A stretch of DNA of 64,000 nt, taken from NCBI GenBank assembly GCA_029817715.1, contig JARUPY010000154.1, positions 2,631,501-2,695,500 of the forward strand. Direction: 5' to 3'. Below the pieces are notes generated by a model, which saw only the letters and a list, made by a program, of their open reading frames with translations, did no database searches and had not been told where the DNA came from. The translations under genes and the position numbers were made by a program. Shown here one piece after another: positions 46,866 to 59,773 of this stretch. Numbering within the stretch: position 1 is the first letter of the stretch; every line of letters starts with the position of its first letter. The stretch comes from Melastoma dodecandrum. Its lineage: Eukaryota > Streptophyta > Magnoliopsida > Myrtales > Melastomataceae.

Positions 46866-48083
46866 TTAGACTAATGGGTTGGTGGGAGCTGATGAGTTGT
46901 AGTCATTCATCATCATCCCCCCGGACCATGTCGATGATCCTAAGCTTTTGAAGTACCCGAACACGGCGGTGTTCTTCCCAGCATCTGCAGAGCAGTTATG
47001 GTCTTGTTGCCATTCTAGCGACTGCATCCTTGAATTCGACTTCACATCTATTGCTGCCGTTTGGTAATGGTGATCTCCCTGATCGTTGCCTAGCCCTTGG
47101 CCTTGGTTATATGGCAGCATCAGCTTCTGGAAATTCTCTATTAACAAGCTGTTTCTGCTTCCGCCGCAAGAGTTGGGGTGGCCCTCGATGGGTATTATCC
47201 CAAATGGGGAGCAAATCCCGTGAAAGCCAGAGGGGTTCACGGCCATGACGTCTCTGCCCAACCCCAGCTGGTAAATCTGGTTGTTAGTATGGGGAGACGG
47301 GTGATCTCCGCCGACCATGAAATCAATAGGCCCAGCAGGAGGATTCCCGGAATTCCCCAGGTCAATCACAGGGCCGTACTTTGAGTCTATGAAGTCGAAG
47401 TTCATGGTGGGATCTCCAAATGCACCGTGAATGGTGCCATCTGAGTTGGTGGACTTGATCATGGTGCTCATCTGGGAAAGTTGGACATCAGGGGAGAAAG
47501 AGAGGTGCAGATCAGTCGACGAGGTGGGAGATATCCCCAGCTGGTTGATCTGGAGGTCAGGAGCGGTCAAGACGGGGAGCTTCGACTTGGCATTGTTGCC
47601 GTTACCGGCTGACGAGGAGGAGGAGGAGGAGACCTTCTTGTTCTTCCTACAGCCGCCGCCGACAGGGATGTTCCTAAGGGTGCCGCCTTTGGTCCAGTAC
47701 CTCCTGCAGGTCTTGCAGAAGTAACGAGGCTGAGAGAGGCTGTAGTTGTTGTAGTAACAGAACTTGGTGTGGGCGGAGTCACAGCGAGGGCACTTGAGAG
47801 GTTGGTCATGCTGAGGCCTCAGCCTTCTCTCCATCAATGGCCTGGAGCAGGCTAGCATGTCGCCTGACGGTGACGAGGAAGAGTCCATCAGCACCGACGC
47901 GTCGTCATTAATTGTTCCCTGGAACGAGATCACAAGAAAAAACGCATGAAATGATTGGACCATAGTCGGACATGCATGGTTATGCGGAATGTAACGAAAC
48001 GTAAATGGTCGGGCGCGGGAATGGACAGGGACCTGAAGCCAGTCGGAGGAGGAGTCCATGTAGACTTGAAGGGGAGTAAACAT
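46866..48083 (-). CDS. Dof zinc-finger transcription factor
   Basis: Plant-specific DNA-binding regulator that recognises AAAG cores. Two exons: 48083-48033 ([17 protein letters not shown]) and 47918-46866, giving about 367 residues. The C2C2 Dof finger is complete: [46 protein letters not shown]. Before it lies [18 protein letters not shown]. After it come a poly-Ser run and a long Asn/Ser/Gly-rich, probably disordered, activation region. The small first exon plus long second exon is usual for one Dof subgroup. The 114-base intron has splice signals (CAG/GTCCCT ... TTCCAG/GG) but no in-frame stop, so retained transcripts would still code. I do not assign a specific Dof number. Confidence 0.92.
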   Translation of the reverse strand: MFTPLQVYMDSSSDWLQVPVHSRARPFTFRYIPHNHACPTMVQSFHAFFLVISFQGTINDDASVLMDSSSSPSGDMLACSRPLMERRLRPQHDQPLKCPRCDSAHTKFCYYNNYSLSQPRYFCKTCRRYWTKGGTLRNIPVGGGCRKNKKVSSSSSSSAGNGNNAKSKLPVLTAPDLQINQLGISPTSSTDLHLSFSPDVQLSQMSTMIKSTNSDGTIHGAFGDPTMNFDFIDSKYGPVIDLGNSGNPPAGPIDFMVGGDHPSPHTNNQIYQLGLGRDVMAVNPSGFHGICSPFGIIPIEGHPNSCGGSRNSLLIENFQKLMLPYNQGQGLGNDQGDHHYQTAAIDVKSNSRMQSLEWQQDHNCSADAGKNTAVFGYFKSLGSSTWSGGMMMNDYNSSAPTNPLV

Positions 48084-48188
48084 TGTTGAGACTGAAGGGT
48101 GTGGCCGAAGATGGCTAGGATGGGGGGGAGGAGGAGGAGGAGAAGAGGAGATAAGAGACAAAAGTGAGAGGGTGAGGAGGTGAGGCAA

Positions 48189-49610
48189 GGATTGAGTATG
48201 GAATAAGAAGGGATGGAAAAGTTAACTGGGGGGGGGGGGGGAATAAAAATGATCCTTGATTTATATATAAAACTTAGTGATACTTACCAAATATCAAGTG
48301 TTTAGGAGGAGGAGATCTATCCAGGAAAGAATTTTCATAGAAAGGAGGGAGTTCTTCGTTGCTTTCCTGTTTATGAGTGGGCGCCTAAACCCAATTCGAA
48401 CAGGTGGTGTGAGCCTTGAAGATTATTATCATATAAAAATGAAAGAGGAAAAGGAAGAGGCAGAGTGAGTAGGGTTGAGGTTGAGGGTTCCGATAAAGGT
48501 TTATTTTATTCTCTCTTTCTTTACCTCGAGGGGAGGGGGTGGTGTTATTTTCGCTGGACTCTATTTAATTTTATTCAAAGATTTTTCATTTAATTTTCGT
48601 GAAATTCGTATTTGAATCACAAAATGTGATTGTACATCTTACATAGGCAAAAGATGTACGTGTATCTATCTATGTACAACTATTTTGATAGTCGTGGTGG
48701 GCGTGGGCACCATTTAACCTCCCCCGAGGAGCAAGGCATATATTCCCAATTCCACCTCCTCCTCTTCGCCCACCACCACCACCCAATTCTTTTATTCAGA
48801 GAAGGCCACGGTTTCTTCCACTACTAGCAATACTCCATGGGACACTCAGACTTCCACCCCCTCCCCTTCTCGGGTGTTCGTGTGTGTCTGTCTCAAACAT
48901 TCCCATTACCCACGTTTCAAATATCATACAAGTACATGGGTCTTCTTTTTTCATTTGTGGGGTTTGGCGAATGAGAGAGAGTATTGTGTGTTGTGATTGG
49001 ATTGGATCCGATCCGATGTCAGATTGTGTTTGTTTAATATATTTGGATGATCTTTCATTCAACCGGACCACCTCGTCCCTTTCTGGTCTTTTTAGTGAAT
49101 TATGGTGGGGGTGGGGAGTGAGCCTTGGGAATTGGAATAGCCAATACCCCGCGCTCTATGGGATTCAGATTTGAGAGTGTAGGGAGATTCTTTTTGGTGG
49201 CTTGACGAGGAAGGAAATACACATTCCAAACCCTCCTACACTTTTTTCTTGCATGGGAAATCGAGTTTTAAAAACATGGGACGTGGCCGAAGACAATGAG
49301 AGGGGTGGGGTGGTGGCAGAATTTAAAGTCGAACTGGATGGTGAGTGTGAATTCTTTGTCTTTTCTTTGATATGATCTAAATCAGCCAGCCTTTCCATCA
49401 TTCTCATTTCATATATATAAGAAAAAAAATATGGGATAGGGATAAAAAGGAGGAGGGGTGCCCCTTAATTATTCCCTTTGGCACTTTTTTGTTCTTTTTG
49501 GGGATGTAATTCTTCCTTCATCGTGACGTTTGTTAAGATCCCCCCATCTCCTTGTCTTTGGCATTGCCCACCTCCAATCAAAGTAGTATGAGGGTGAGTT
49601 CCCAAGCTTG
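48189..49610. other. Dof upstream region, no other gene
   Basis: About 1.4 kb of non-coding DNA with a G12 run near 48229, TCT/GGA-rich simple tracts and a TATATATAA near 48262. It is the probable Dof promoter, cut off from further upstream by the retrotransposon at 49616. Confidence 0.5.
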
Positions 49611-49615
49611 ATGAT

Positions 49616-50630
49616 TGTTGACGTAAAAAATCTCACGGTCCGTATATAAACCGGAAGAAACGTACAAACTGTCGTATTGAGAAATAGCAGGTTCAATCTC
49701 TAGTCACGGACAAAGCACGTGAGTCCTCTGATTCTATATTCGTAAGATATCCGAAATATAGATGGGTGAAGCTCTGGCAAATGTCAGCTGGAGCTTCAGG
49801 AATGTATGTTGATGAAGATGCTGGAACTGCAAAACTTGATCCGGCGGGTCTTCAGGGGTGGCGAAGATCACTAGGGCTTTATAAGCTTGATCTGGAAAGT
49901 CTTCAGGAGATGACGCTTGATCTGGAGTCTTCTGGAGATGGCGAAGAACACTAGGCTGCTGAAGCTTGAACTCGATCTTCAGGCTTGATCTCGATCTTCA
50001 GGCTTGATCTCGATCTTCAGGCTTGATCTCGATCTTCAGGCTTGATCTCGATCTTCAGGCTTGATCTCGATCTTCAGACTTGATCTCGAACCTTGATCTT
50101 GGCAGCACTGCGTCGATCGGGTGAGGAAAAGATGCTCGAGAACTTCGCTATCGAAGGAGCTCCTCACTCTTGAAGTTGTCCCTCAAAGAGGGGGAGGGAC
50201 TCCCTTTATATAGGAGTTGAAGGATCCCTGGATAGTGTTTCTTTCCGATGTGGGACAAATGTAAGCGGGCTTAGGGTTATATTGGGCTTAGCATTTGGAT
50301 TGGGCTGGAGTATGGGCCAGATTATGTATGGGCCGACATATGGGCCAGAATATGGATGGGCCGACATATGGGCTAGAATATGGATGGGCCGACATATGGG
50401 CTAGCTTATGGACTAGGATATATTATACCCATATATATATATATGATTGGACTTTAATTTGCATAAGCCCAAGGCCCATCATTATATTAATTTTACACTA
50501 AAAACTTAAGTGTAAAATATTTAATAATGTTGCCTTATAATATAAAGGCAATTTATCATACTCAGCCGATATATTATATGATTTGTGCCGAATGATATAT
50601 TTAGACATTAATAAAATTTTAATGTCTACA
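49616..50630 (-). repeat. 3' LTR (left copy)
   Basis: 1015 bases. On the sense (minus) strand it starts TGTAGACATT at 50630 and ends in CAACA at 49616. It contains a TATATAAA box at 50212-50205, five full 19-base repeats near 49980-50080, and a 27-28-base GGGCCGACATATGGGCTAGA-type repeat in U3 near 50320-50405. Confidence 0.93.
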
Positions 50631-50652
50631 AATGCCCCCACTTTAATTCATA
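50631..50652 (-). promoter_or_regulatory. Polypurine tract next to the 3' LTR
   Basis: On the minus strand AAAGTGGGGGCATT runs directly into the LTR start TGTAGAC. This is a plausible plus-strand primer and it fixes the element's direction. Confidence 0.75.
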
Positions 50653-52006
50653 TCTCGTATGCGTATATATATTGCAGAGAGATTAGAATTAAAGTATATA
50701 TTTGGCATATACATATATATATATATACCTTTTCATGATAATCTCCGAGATAATGAAAATCAATATATATTTGTGAGATTCATTGGAAATCTTAAACATA
50801 TTTTCTCCCATTTTCTTTTAAATTATATGGGATGAAGATTTACTGCATCGTGTGGGAGGCTTGAATATCTCTTAGTTTTTTTTTTTCATAACACTTTGCC
50901 GTGGAAGATAGGGAATGTGAGGGTTAAGAATCCCAATATTATATTTTCTCAATATATTGTTGAGAAAATAAAATATTTTCTGGAGATCAAATATTTGCCC
51001 AAGAATAATTAGATTTTCTTACTCTTCTTCCACAATATCATCTGATTGTACCCAATATTTTGAGGGATTTTCAATAGATTGCGATGCTCACAGAATCTTA
51101 AAGGTGATAGCAAATATCTTGATGACATACAACCATGTTTATAAATAGTCTTCTCTCTCCGCTTTTCATTATACTTTCATGCTTCGCTTTATATATTTTT
51201 TTTTGTCATTGCTTTACGAATTCAGCATATCATCGCACAGTCCAGCGAGGGATTTCAGCTTCATGCGTCGAAGGTTGCTTTTCTTTGCTCAGCTTCATAT
51301 TACTACCATTATGTGTCCTTGCTTTATCCTCGCGTCTCGGTGATTGTTTCGCTTCATTTTATTCTTCCATTCCTTTTTTATTAATCTGCCGAATGATTTC
51401 CATGAGCTTGCTTTCACTCCTTCGACAATAATTAAGTTGTCATATGATCGCTTCTTTCAGGAACCAAAAGAAACTAAGGATTGTTGTGGAGTTTACGAAA
51501 GAACGGAGTGGGGTAAAGCCATATAAGTTTCGTTGAACTGTCCGATCGAACGCTTCGACCGCTCAATTGTCGTCCACGGGGTTAGATGCTTCTCTTGCTT
51601 TAATCGATCCTTGTCTTCTTCTCACCATTTTGTTTTTGAATTAGTTGCAGGATACGATCATATACTTCCCGCGTGAGAATTGTCCCCGTTATCCCGCTTT
51701 CCGTTTCTGCTATATCCGAGTGCACTCGTGCAATCAAGGTAATTAATTGCTCCATTTGTCGAGGGAATCGGCAACCTGCGAGTTTTCTTCCTTTGACAAC
51801 TTTATTATTATTATTATTTACTTTCTTTTTTGTCTTCTGATGCGCTTCTAATCCCACTTGCAGGAAGGACCATCATCTTATCCAAATTAAATCTCCACCC
51901 ATATATACATTGGTCGCGGTCACCTCCCTCAAGGTTCGTATACTTTATCGTTATTTATTTATATAACTTGACAAAGTATTTTATTTTAATTCATACAGAT
52001 CACATT

Positions 52007-52208
52007 GGATATTCCCTCGGCCTCCCCGTACAAATAGGACTGTCGCCGGATATTCCCTCGGCCTTCCCCGTACACATGGGACCGTCGCCGGATATTCCCT
52101 CGGCCTTCCCCGTACACATGGGACCGTCGCCGGATATTCCCTCGGCCTTCCCCGTACAAATGGGATCGTCGCCGGATATTCCCTCGGCCTTCCCCGTACA
52201 AATGGAAT
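52007..52208 (+). repeat. 42-base tandem array in the retrotransposon
   Basis: About five copies of a 42-base unit, GGATATTCCCTCGGCCTTCC followed by CCGTACACATGGGACCGTCGCC or close variants; the first copy is slightly shorter. The unit is a multiple of three and is open in several frames, so it may encode 14-residue repeats if part of the antisense transcript's leader. Confidence 0.85.
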
Positions 52209-52311
52209 GCTTGCTTTACTCACAGATCCCTTTTCTTGTCAAGATTCGTTGGAGCCATTGATCATGGTTCATTTTATTTTACCCTAAAGGGGGACAGCTC
52301 CTGGGAGAGCC

Positions 52312-55213
52312 TTGTGTATTACTGAAAATGAAGGCGACCCCCGCAATAAAGTGGAATTAGCAGTCCATCGTCCATTGATCGGCTTTTTTGCCCCCGCTTG
52401 CGATAAATTGGATGAGGACCGTGATAACTTCAATCAATGGTCACAAAAAGTTTCCGAACCCTCTTTGTTAGATTTGTGGTCGCTGAGGTCACTCCCCCAC
52501 TCGTGCATAGCAGAGCCGATACCTTCACGTTCTTTGGGGAGGAGTGTTATAGCAGGGAAGTCCGAGTGGTTGCATACCCTTCGCTTTCGTGGTGAATTTG
52601 GTTTCATTCCGAAGTATTGGGAATGGCTTGAAGACACGGTCTCCCATAATGAAGAAGTTCTCAAAAGGGCCAACATACTGGATGCCATACGTTGCTCGCG
52701 TTATACTTATGACCGCAACTCTGATGTCATGCGGGCCTTCTGTGAAGCTTGGTGCCCGCAATTTAATATTCTTGAAACGTCACGTGGAGCCTTTTCAATT
52801 TCTCTTTGGGATCTTTATAAGCTTGGCGGGCTACCTGTTCATGGCAGAATGTACGAAGAGACGATCCCTAGCTTGAAAGAACTCACCAGCTCAAACACTA
52901 GAAGCAGATATCTCCCGAAGAGCTGTACATATCTATTTGCGGCGTTTTCTCGTCTTCTGGAACACAACACTGAGGATGACCGAAGCAGGCAGAAAAATAA
53001 AGATGTCCCTAGCAAGGGGGTAGTTCCTATATCATCTTGGATCGAGTTTTGGTTCAGGGGAGAAGAAAGATATATTAGGCCTCCCAGACGTGTGGCGAAG
53101 AAATCAACTCGTCCAAAGAAGTCTCATAATCCTATAGGGCCTATAGCAGATGCATCTCCTTGGAGCCACAAGGAAGCAGGAGCATTTGAGGATTTGGGGA
53201 TTAATGAAGAAATGCGTTTGCAGACTTACCTTTCTGCCTTCATCGCTTGTTGGTTATGCATATTTGTATTCCCGCGTGACGAGGCATACATACGTCCAGA
53301 AACATTCAAGGTGGCGAGCTTGATGGCGGCGGGAAAATGCTTTAGCCTTGCGGTACCTGTCTTGGCCATCATATACCGAGGACTTAATGAGATTGGCAGC
53401 TCTACTCTCGCCGGGGTTCATAAAGTTTGTTTTCCAGTACACTACGTATACGGATGGTTAGCATTCTATTTTCAGACTCACTTTCCTGTTCCAAATGCTG
53501 TTGTGGGCCCTCGGATGATTGGTTATTCTGGCGAAGGTGGGGCGCGTTACTTTGATGCTTGCGCGGCTCGCAAACTTATTCACGATGGAGGGAACGTATA
53601 TTGGTGCCATAACTTCTTCCATAGAAAGGGCGGTCTTTGGATTGAGGATTCTCCTGGCTTAGATGAAAATTCATTAAGCTTTTTCTTAAGCATCCGCTCA
53701 TGCTATTTGACATTAAGGAGTGGCAACTCCTTTATTGTGGAACCTTATCATCCTCCACACTTTAGCCGTCAGCTTGGGTTTTGCCAGGACATTCCACACA
53801 TACTGCCACGCGACCTACGATCCTCCTCGTTAGATGAAGGGCATATATTGTGGCGTCTCTCAGTGCGAAAAGAGACTAATTCTCAACTGTACGTGCCCAA
53901 TGCTCCCGTTTCCCACATTGATTTAGACACCTATTGTACGAAGAGGTACTCTAAATGGTGGAGAAAGAAGCACGATGATTTCCTCCAACAAGGGATAGAG
54001 GCACTGATTGCTGGGATACGCCATCCTCCACGTAAAGATGAGGATACTCGAGAGAAGCCAACCATGCCGGCCGGTATTACCCAAAAGAGGATGCCTTTAC
54101 CACTTAAGACTGGTATATATAAATACATATATCATTCATTTTTTTTTTGTTTTACCTTGTTAACAAACATGCCTTGTTTTCATCAACAGTTGCACCCTCT
54201 GAAAAGTCACAAACTCCAGATGACAACAGACATTTTAAAAGGCAGAGGCGTTCAAAGCATGCATCTGAGAACCTTGATGTAGTCGAAAACATGCCAAATG
54301 ACATCGTTCCGGCTGGCAATGAGTTGGTGAGCATCTCATACCGTTTAAGCATATATCTTAGACAATCCGTGTCTTATTTCAGCTTTGTTTGCTATTGTAG
54401 CTAACGAATGAGTTGGCCGATTTCATGGATGACAATGGTGAGCCTTCCGTTATTAGCCCTCTTAGTCCGGAGCTCTTAAAGCCGCTTCAACTTCAGCAGG
54501 ACAAGCATGCCGTGAAGGAAGCAATTCAGCCCGAGGAAAACAATCATTCTGTTGATCTAATCTCAACTACTCATGCCGTATCGTCTTTCTGTTTCGACTC
54601 TATAGCCTCACGAGCATATAAGAAGTTTGCGGCTAGTATTTGGGATGACATTAAGGAGAAGATTTCAAGGACGCCTTTCAGTAAAGGACACGTTATCACA
54701 GAGGAGATTAAGGATGCTCTCAAACTCATCGATAAATGTGAGCGTTTGGATCTGACTCCCATTCACTCTTTGATCAAGAAGTATATAGAGAGCTCCATGC
54801 GATACTCAGACTTAGCAACCACTACTAAAGGAGTGATGAGTGCCGCAAATCGTGATAAAGAGGTGGCGTTGATCAGAAGTTGTCTCGTTGAAGCAGAGGC
54901 TGAAGAGAAAGGTATCATGATGGAGAAAACCAATATAGAGAGCCAGCTTGCTGAAGATGAGATTCGGATTGAAGAACTCCAGCGACAACTATTTGAATGC
55001 ATTAAAGCAAAGGCGGACCGAAAGGATGTTCTCAAGGAGGTCACAACAAAGGCTGATGATGCGGCTGCTAAGGTTGAGGGTTTGAAGGAATCCATGCGTG
55101 TCTTGGAGGGAGTCAACGTGGTTCACGACGAAGATCTTCAGTCTTTGGAAGAGCTTCGCGAGTTGATCGAGACCTCGCGCGAGGAGATTGCACAATTTAC
55201 TCTGGAACCTTGA
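52312..55213 (+). CDS. Antisense gene of the retrotransposon: plant mobile domain protein
   Basis: It lies between pol and the 3' LTR, opposite to gag-pol. Exons 52312-54112, 54190-54326 and 54401-55213 join in phase, about 917 codons. Residues about 60-560 match the plant mobile domain (aminotransferase-like PMD): WEWLEDTVSHNEEVLKRANI, AFCEAWCPQFNILETSRGAF, SISLWDLYKLGGLPVHG, VPISSWIEFWFRG, FVFPRDEAYIRPETFKVASL, LAFYFQTHFPVPNAVVG. The last exon encodes a long coiled coil (EEKGIMMEKTNIESQLAEDE and on). The open frame begins after an acceptor-like CAG near 52296, with a stop at 52285, so the true start lies in an unseen upstream exon or at an internal Met. Domesticated PMD relatives (MAIN, MAIL1) act in silencing and genome stability; the role in the element is unknown. 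Confidence 0.8.
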
Positions 55214-55319
55214 GCCCCTTTTTCTTTCTAGTTAACTTATGCTTCAAAATAGGACATCTCCTCCCCCTCTTCCAATGTAGGAATATCATTATTTTGAATA
55301 AAGACCATGATTTTTTTTT

Positions 55320-55520
55320 ATTAAGCCGTTCACAGTTTATACTCGTGCGGGCCAGGAGTATTTTATTTAGCCGTTCACAGTTTATACTCGTGCGGGCCAA
55401 GAGTATTACATTTTTTTTTTGTTTTATTAAGCCGTTCACAGTTTATTCTCGTGCGGGCCAGGAGTATTACATTTTATTAAGCCGTTCACAGTTTATTCTC
55501 GTGCGGGCCAGGAGTATTAC
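55320..55520. repeat. Tandem array at the convergent 3' ends of pol and the PMD gene
   Basis: Five imperfect copies of a 40-60-base unit with the core GCCGTTCACAGTTTATACTC and GTGCGGGCCAGGAGTATTACA, separated by T-rich spacers of varying length. It sits just past the PMD stop codon. Confidence 0.85.
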
Positions 55521-55755
55521 ATTTTTTTTTGTTTTTTATTTTTATTTTTTGCTGTTTAAGCTCATGCGACATGGAACATTATTCTTCAGGCGTAGTATCG
55601 CTTCACGAATTTCCCGTTGATTGGTCCGACACGTATTCCATCTTGATCGACTATCTTATACGCGCCCCCAGTGGAAGCTTCTTGGACGACGTATGGCTCA
55701 TCCCACTTCGAGGTGAACTTGCTTCCAGTTTTGTGAGTTATGAGTATAGGTCTCC

Positions 55756-58700
55756 TCACCGCAAGTAGAGATCACCAACTTGGAAGGAGCGATGACGGAC
55801 TTTCTTATTAAAAGACTTGGACATCCTTGCTTGGTAGCACTCGATTCGCTGTTGTGCTTCCAGACGCTTTTCATCCAGGGCTTCCAATTCCTGTAACCGT
55901 AGTTGCGCATTATCCTCTTGACAAAGTCCTTCCTGTATCGCTATTCGTAGCGAAGGTATTTGTCGTTCAAGTGGGAGAACCGCCTCAACGCCATAGACCA
56001 ATGAGTATGGTGTCATTTGGGTTGCAGTTCTATATGTCGTTCGATACGCCCATAGAGCTTCTCCAACTCGTTCATGCCAATCCTTTCTGGCTTTATCCAC
56101 CACCTTTTTTAGAAGGTTGCAAAGTGTCTTATTGAACGCTTATGCCAATCCATTTGCAGCCGCATAATACATGGAAGAGTTGTATTGCTTGAAGCGGAAT
56201 TGTTCGCAGAACTTATCTATGGCCTTATTAGAAAAGTTCCGGCCATTATCAGTGATGATATAGCGAGGCACGCCATAACGAAAGATGATATTATTCTTAA
56301 TGAAGGTGATAACCGTTTCTTTCTTTACTTCCCGAAAAGGTGCGGCTTCCGCCCATTTGGAGAAGTAGTCAGTTGCAGCCAGAATATATGAATGGCCCCC
56401 AGACGATTTTGGCGTGATGGGTCCTACAACATCTAGTCCCCATGCTTCAAATGGCCAAGATGCTACGGTTGGATGAAGTGGCTCGGGCGATTGATGGATG
56501 AAGTTGGCATGAAACTGACAAGCTTGGCACCTCTTGACATACTCCATGCAGTCCTTCACCATCGTTGGCCAGTAATAACCCATCCTCTTCAGTTGAAAGT
56601 GAAGTTTCGGACCGGATTGATGAGCCCCACAGACTCCTGAATGCGCTTCTTCTAACGCTTTGTTGACACCGTAAGAACACTCCTTCGAATGATCGACGAT
56701 AGAGAGTATTCTTGAAATATATGAACCGAGGTGCTCGTCTCCTAATATCTACCTTTTGTCGAGGATCATCAGGCAACTTTTCGTGCTCAAGAAAACCAAT
56801 GAGTGGTTGTCTCCAGTCTTTGTTTTCCCCATTATAGGCAGAGATGATATTGACTTCCTCTTCCTCCTCATTAAAGGTTGGAGGATCCACCCAAGCCTGA
56901 CACAGTCGAATACTAACTTGCTTGTCCACAGAAGTGAGTGAAGAAGCGAGGCTTGCCAAGGCATCTGCTTGCGCATTTTCCCTTCTTGGTACGTGACTTA
57001 TTTTAAAGTCCTGGAACCATCCCGCGAGCTTAACTGCATATTCATGATATGGCAAAAGTTCAGGCTTGCGAACTTCGTATGTAGATAAAAGTTGATTGAT
57101 CACAAGCTCGGAGTCCCCATATACCCTTAAACTATGCACCTTGTTATCCATGGCCATTTCTAACCCTAATATGAGGGCTTGATATTCAGCCATATTGTTT
57201 GAGCATAATTGTGTAAGGGTGTATGCATATGGGATGATATCTCCATCAGATGTGACGAAGACAACTCCAGCTCCTGCACCTCTTTGGGTAGCCGATCCAT
57301 CAAAGAACATCTTCCATGGACGAGGAGTATCTACCAACATTACCTCTTCGTCGGGTAGTTCTTCAGAAATCTTCCAATTATCTGGTATAGGATGATCTGC
57401 TAAGAAGTCAGCCAAAGCTTGTCCCTTCACAGCCTTTTGAGGCACATATGAGATCTCAAATTCTTGAAGCATAAGTGCCCATTTGGCGAGACGACCAAAT
57501 AAAACCGGCTTTGACATGATGTACTTGAGAGGATCTGCCCGTGATATGAGGCGAACAGAATGTGCCTGCAAATAATGTCGCAACTTTTGTATAGCGAACA
57601 TTAGTGCGAGGCATGTCTTCTCAATTGGAGAATAATTCAGCTCTGCACCAGTTAACGTTCTGCTCAAGTAGTATAGAGCGTTCTCCTTTCCACCATCATT
57701 CTCCTGGGCTAACAGGACTCCTAAAGAAGCTTCTTGCGCCGCTATATAAAGTATGAGTGGCCTTCCTTGGATAGGTGCATTAAGGACCGGCGGCTTTGAC
57801 AAATAAGCCTTTATGCTGTTGAATGCATTTTCACACGCTTCGTCCCACTCAAAAGGAGTACCCTTCTTCATCAATCTATGGAACGGATGGCATCGTCCGG
57901 CCAAGTTTGATATAAACCTTCGAATGTATGCAAGCTTCCCTTGAAGGCTCTTCAACTCATGTATATTCCTTGGCCCTGGCATCTTCATAATTGCATCTAT
58001 CTTTGATTGATCGACTTCAATGCCTCGATGTCGAACGATAAATCCAAGAAACTTTCCTGAAGTGACCCCGAATGCACACTTCATGGGATTCATCTTCAGT
58101 TGATATTTACGCAGTCTGTCAAATACTTTTCTCAAGTCATCAATATGATCATGTCTTCGTTTGGACTTGACAACCAAATCATCCACGTAACACTCTACGT
58201 TTTTATGTAGCATATCATCGAAGATGCACTGCATTGCTCTTTGATAAGTTGCTCCTGCATTCTTCAACCCAAAAGGCATCACCTTATAACAGTAGATTCC
58301 TTTTGGTGTACGAAAAGCCGTCATTTCTTCATCTTTCGGGTCCATTCGAATTTGATTATATCCCGACGATCCATCCATAAAACTGAGGGCTTCATAGCCT
58401 GTGGTAGCGTCTACCATTATCTCAGTGATCGGAAGCGGAAAATCGTCCTTGGGACACGCATTATTGAGATCACGAAAATCAACGCAAACTCGGAGTTGAC
58501 CGTTCTTTTTCTTGACGGGTACGATATTTGCGATCCATGTTGGGTATTTCACTTCCCGAATGAATCCAGCTTCGATAAGTTTATTGACTTCGACTTCTAT
58601 CTGGGGAATCAACTCCGAACGAAAACGCCGTTGAGCTTGCTTTATGGGACGAACCCCATGCTTCACAGCTAACTTGTGAACTGCAATCTTTGGGTCGAGG

Positions 58701-59755
58701 CCGGGCATTTCTTTGTAGCTCCATGCAAAGACGTCTTTGTATTCCCCTAACAATTGGATATACAACTCCTCTTCTTCAGGGGTTAAACTCGCACTAAGGA
58801 AAGTAGGACGGTGATCCCCTTCTTTTCCAAGGTCTACTTCCTTCAGTTCATCAATAGTAGACTTCTTCCCATCTTCGAATACTTCAGGAGCATCTTCCGC
58901 ATCATCTTCTTTGTGAGATGCGTCTTCATCAGCCTCTGAAATCGTGACATGATAAGAAGCGACATCATCTTCCACGTTATTTTGAGATAACTCCTCATTG
59001 CCTTTTGTAGTTATCCATGTCTTCGTGGTCATTTTCAACACTTCTCCAGTGGTCACCTCCACAACAGTCCGACGCTTCATCCGGGAAGGAATTTTACTAC
59101 GGAGATCATTTGTGTCTTCAATTATGATCGGGACGTCTTTCCTCTTGTTCACTCTGTTCCACACCATTTGACTTCTTGGAGCATGTCCTAACCTTAGTTG
59201 TATAGGTCTCCGATCATCAATCTTTTCTTCTAGAGCACCAAGTCTATCAAATACTGACTTTCGTTTGGGTGGGGTTCCAAGTCGTTCGAATACTGAAGTT
59301 CTTACAGGTACCTTGGCAGTATCATCATTGGCCTCGATGTATTGGGTTGAGGCGTCCTTTACTAGGTGACAATCGGGCTTAGTAGTAACATACCCCAGAC
59401 CCAATTTTAACTTTTGTCCATCGCTTCCTGGATTAACCTCTTTTGGGACGTCACCGAGCGTCTTTAAATCCTCTGTGTAGCCTGCTGCAGAAAGTAATCT
59501 GAAAGCATTTGGATCAAACCCATTGGTGCGCTTATCGGGCAATGAATCCGGATAGAGAATTGCCCCCTGCTTTGGTCGAACGAAACCCTTTAGTGGCGCA
59601 TTCGTGGGGACCACTGTTGAGAGCTTTGTCACTGGCCAATTGAGTTCTTTCGGCTGCATCGCTTTTGCACTATCATTGCTCACGAAAGGCGGTTCTCCTG
59701 CTTTTCTGAATGCTCTGGGAATGTAGCGCAAAATTGGTTTGCTCTGCTTCGTCAC
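55756..59755 (-). pseudogene. pol (RT, two RNase H, integrase), disrupted
   Basis: Open from 59755 through reverse transcriptase (WIANIVPVKKKNGQLRVCVD, SFMDGSSGYNQI, active-site YVDDLVVKS) and the linked RNase H (LYIAAQEASLGVLL, LTGAELNYSPIEKTCLALMF). A second, archaeal-type RNase H follows (WKMFFDGSATQRGAGAGVV, NNMAEYQALILGLEMA, YGDSELVINQL). Near 56665-56672 the frame shifts. The integrase continues in another frame (CQACQ finger, first Asp in LDVVGP, second Asp in IITDNGRNF), then meets a stop at 56142-56140 and reads on to VGEALWAYRTTYRTATQMTP and beyond. The copy is therefore inactive for integrase, though RT/RNase H is intact. Confidence 0.9.
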
Positions 59756-59773
59756 ATCTTTTGCTTGTATATT

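Noticed and set aside
50295..50501. Tandem-repeat open frame in both LTRs (MGRHMG-like peptide)
   Set aside because: Produced by the U3 repeat; opposite to the element's sense and without a start context.
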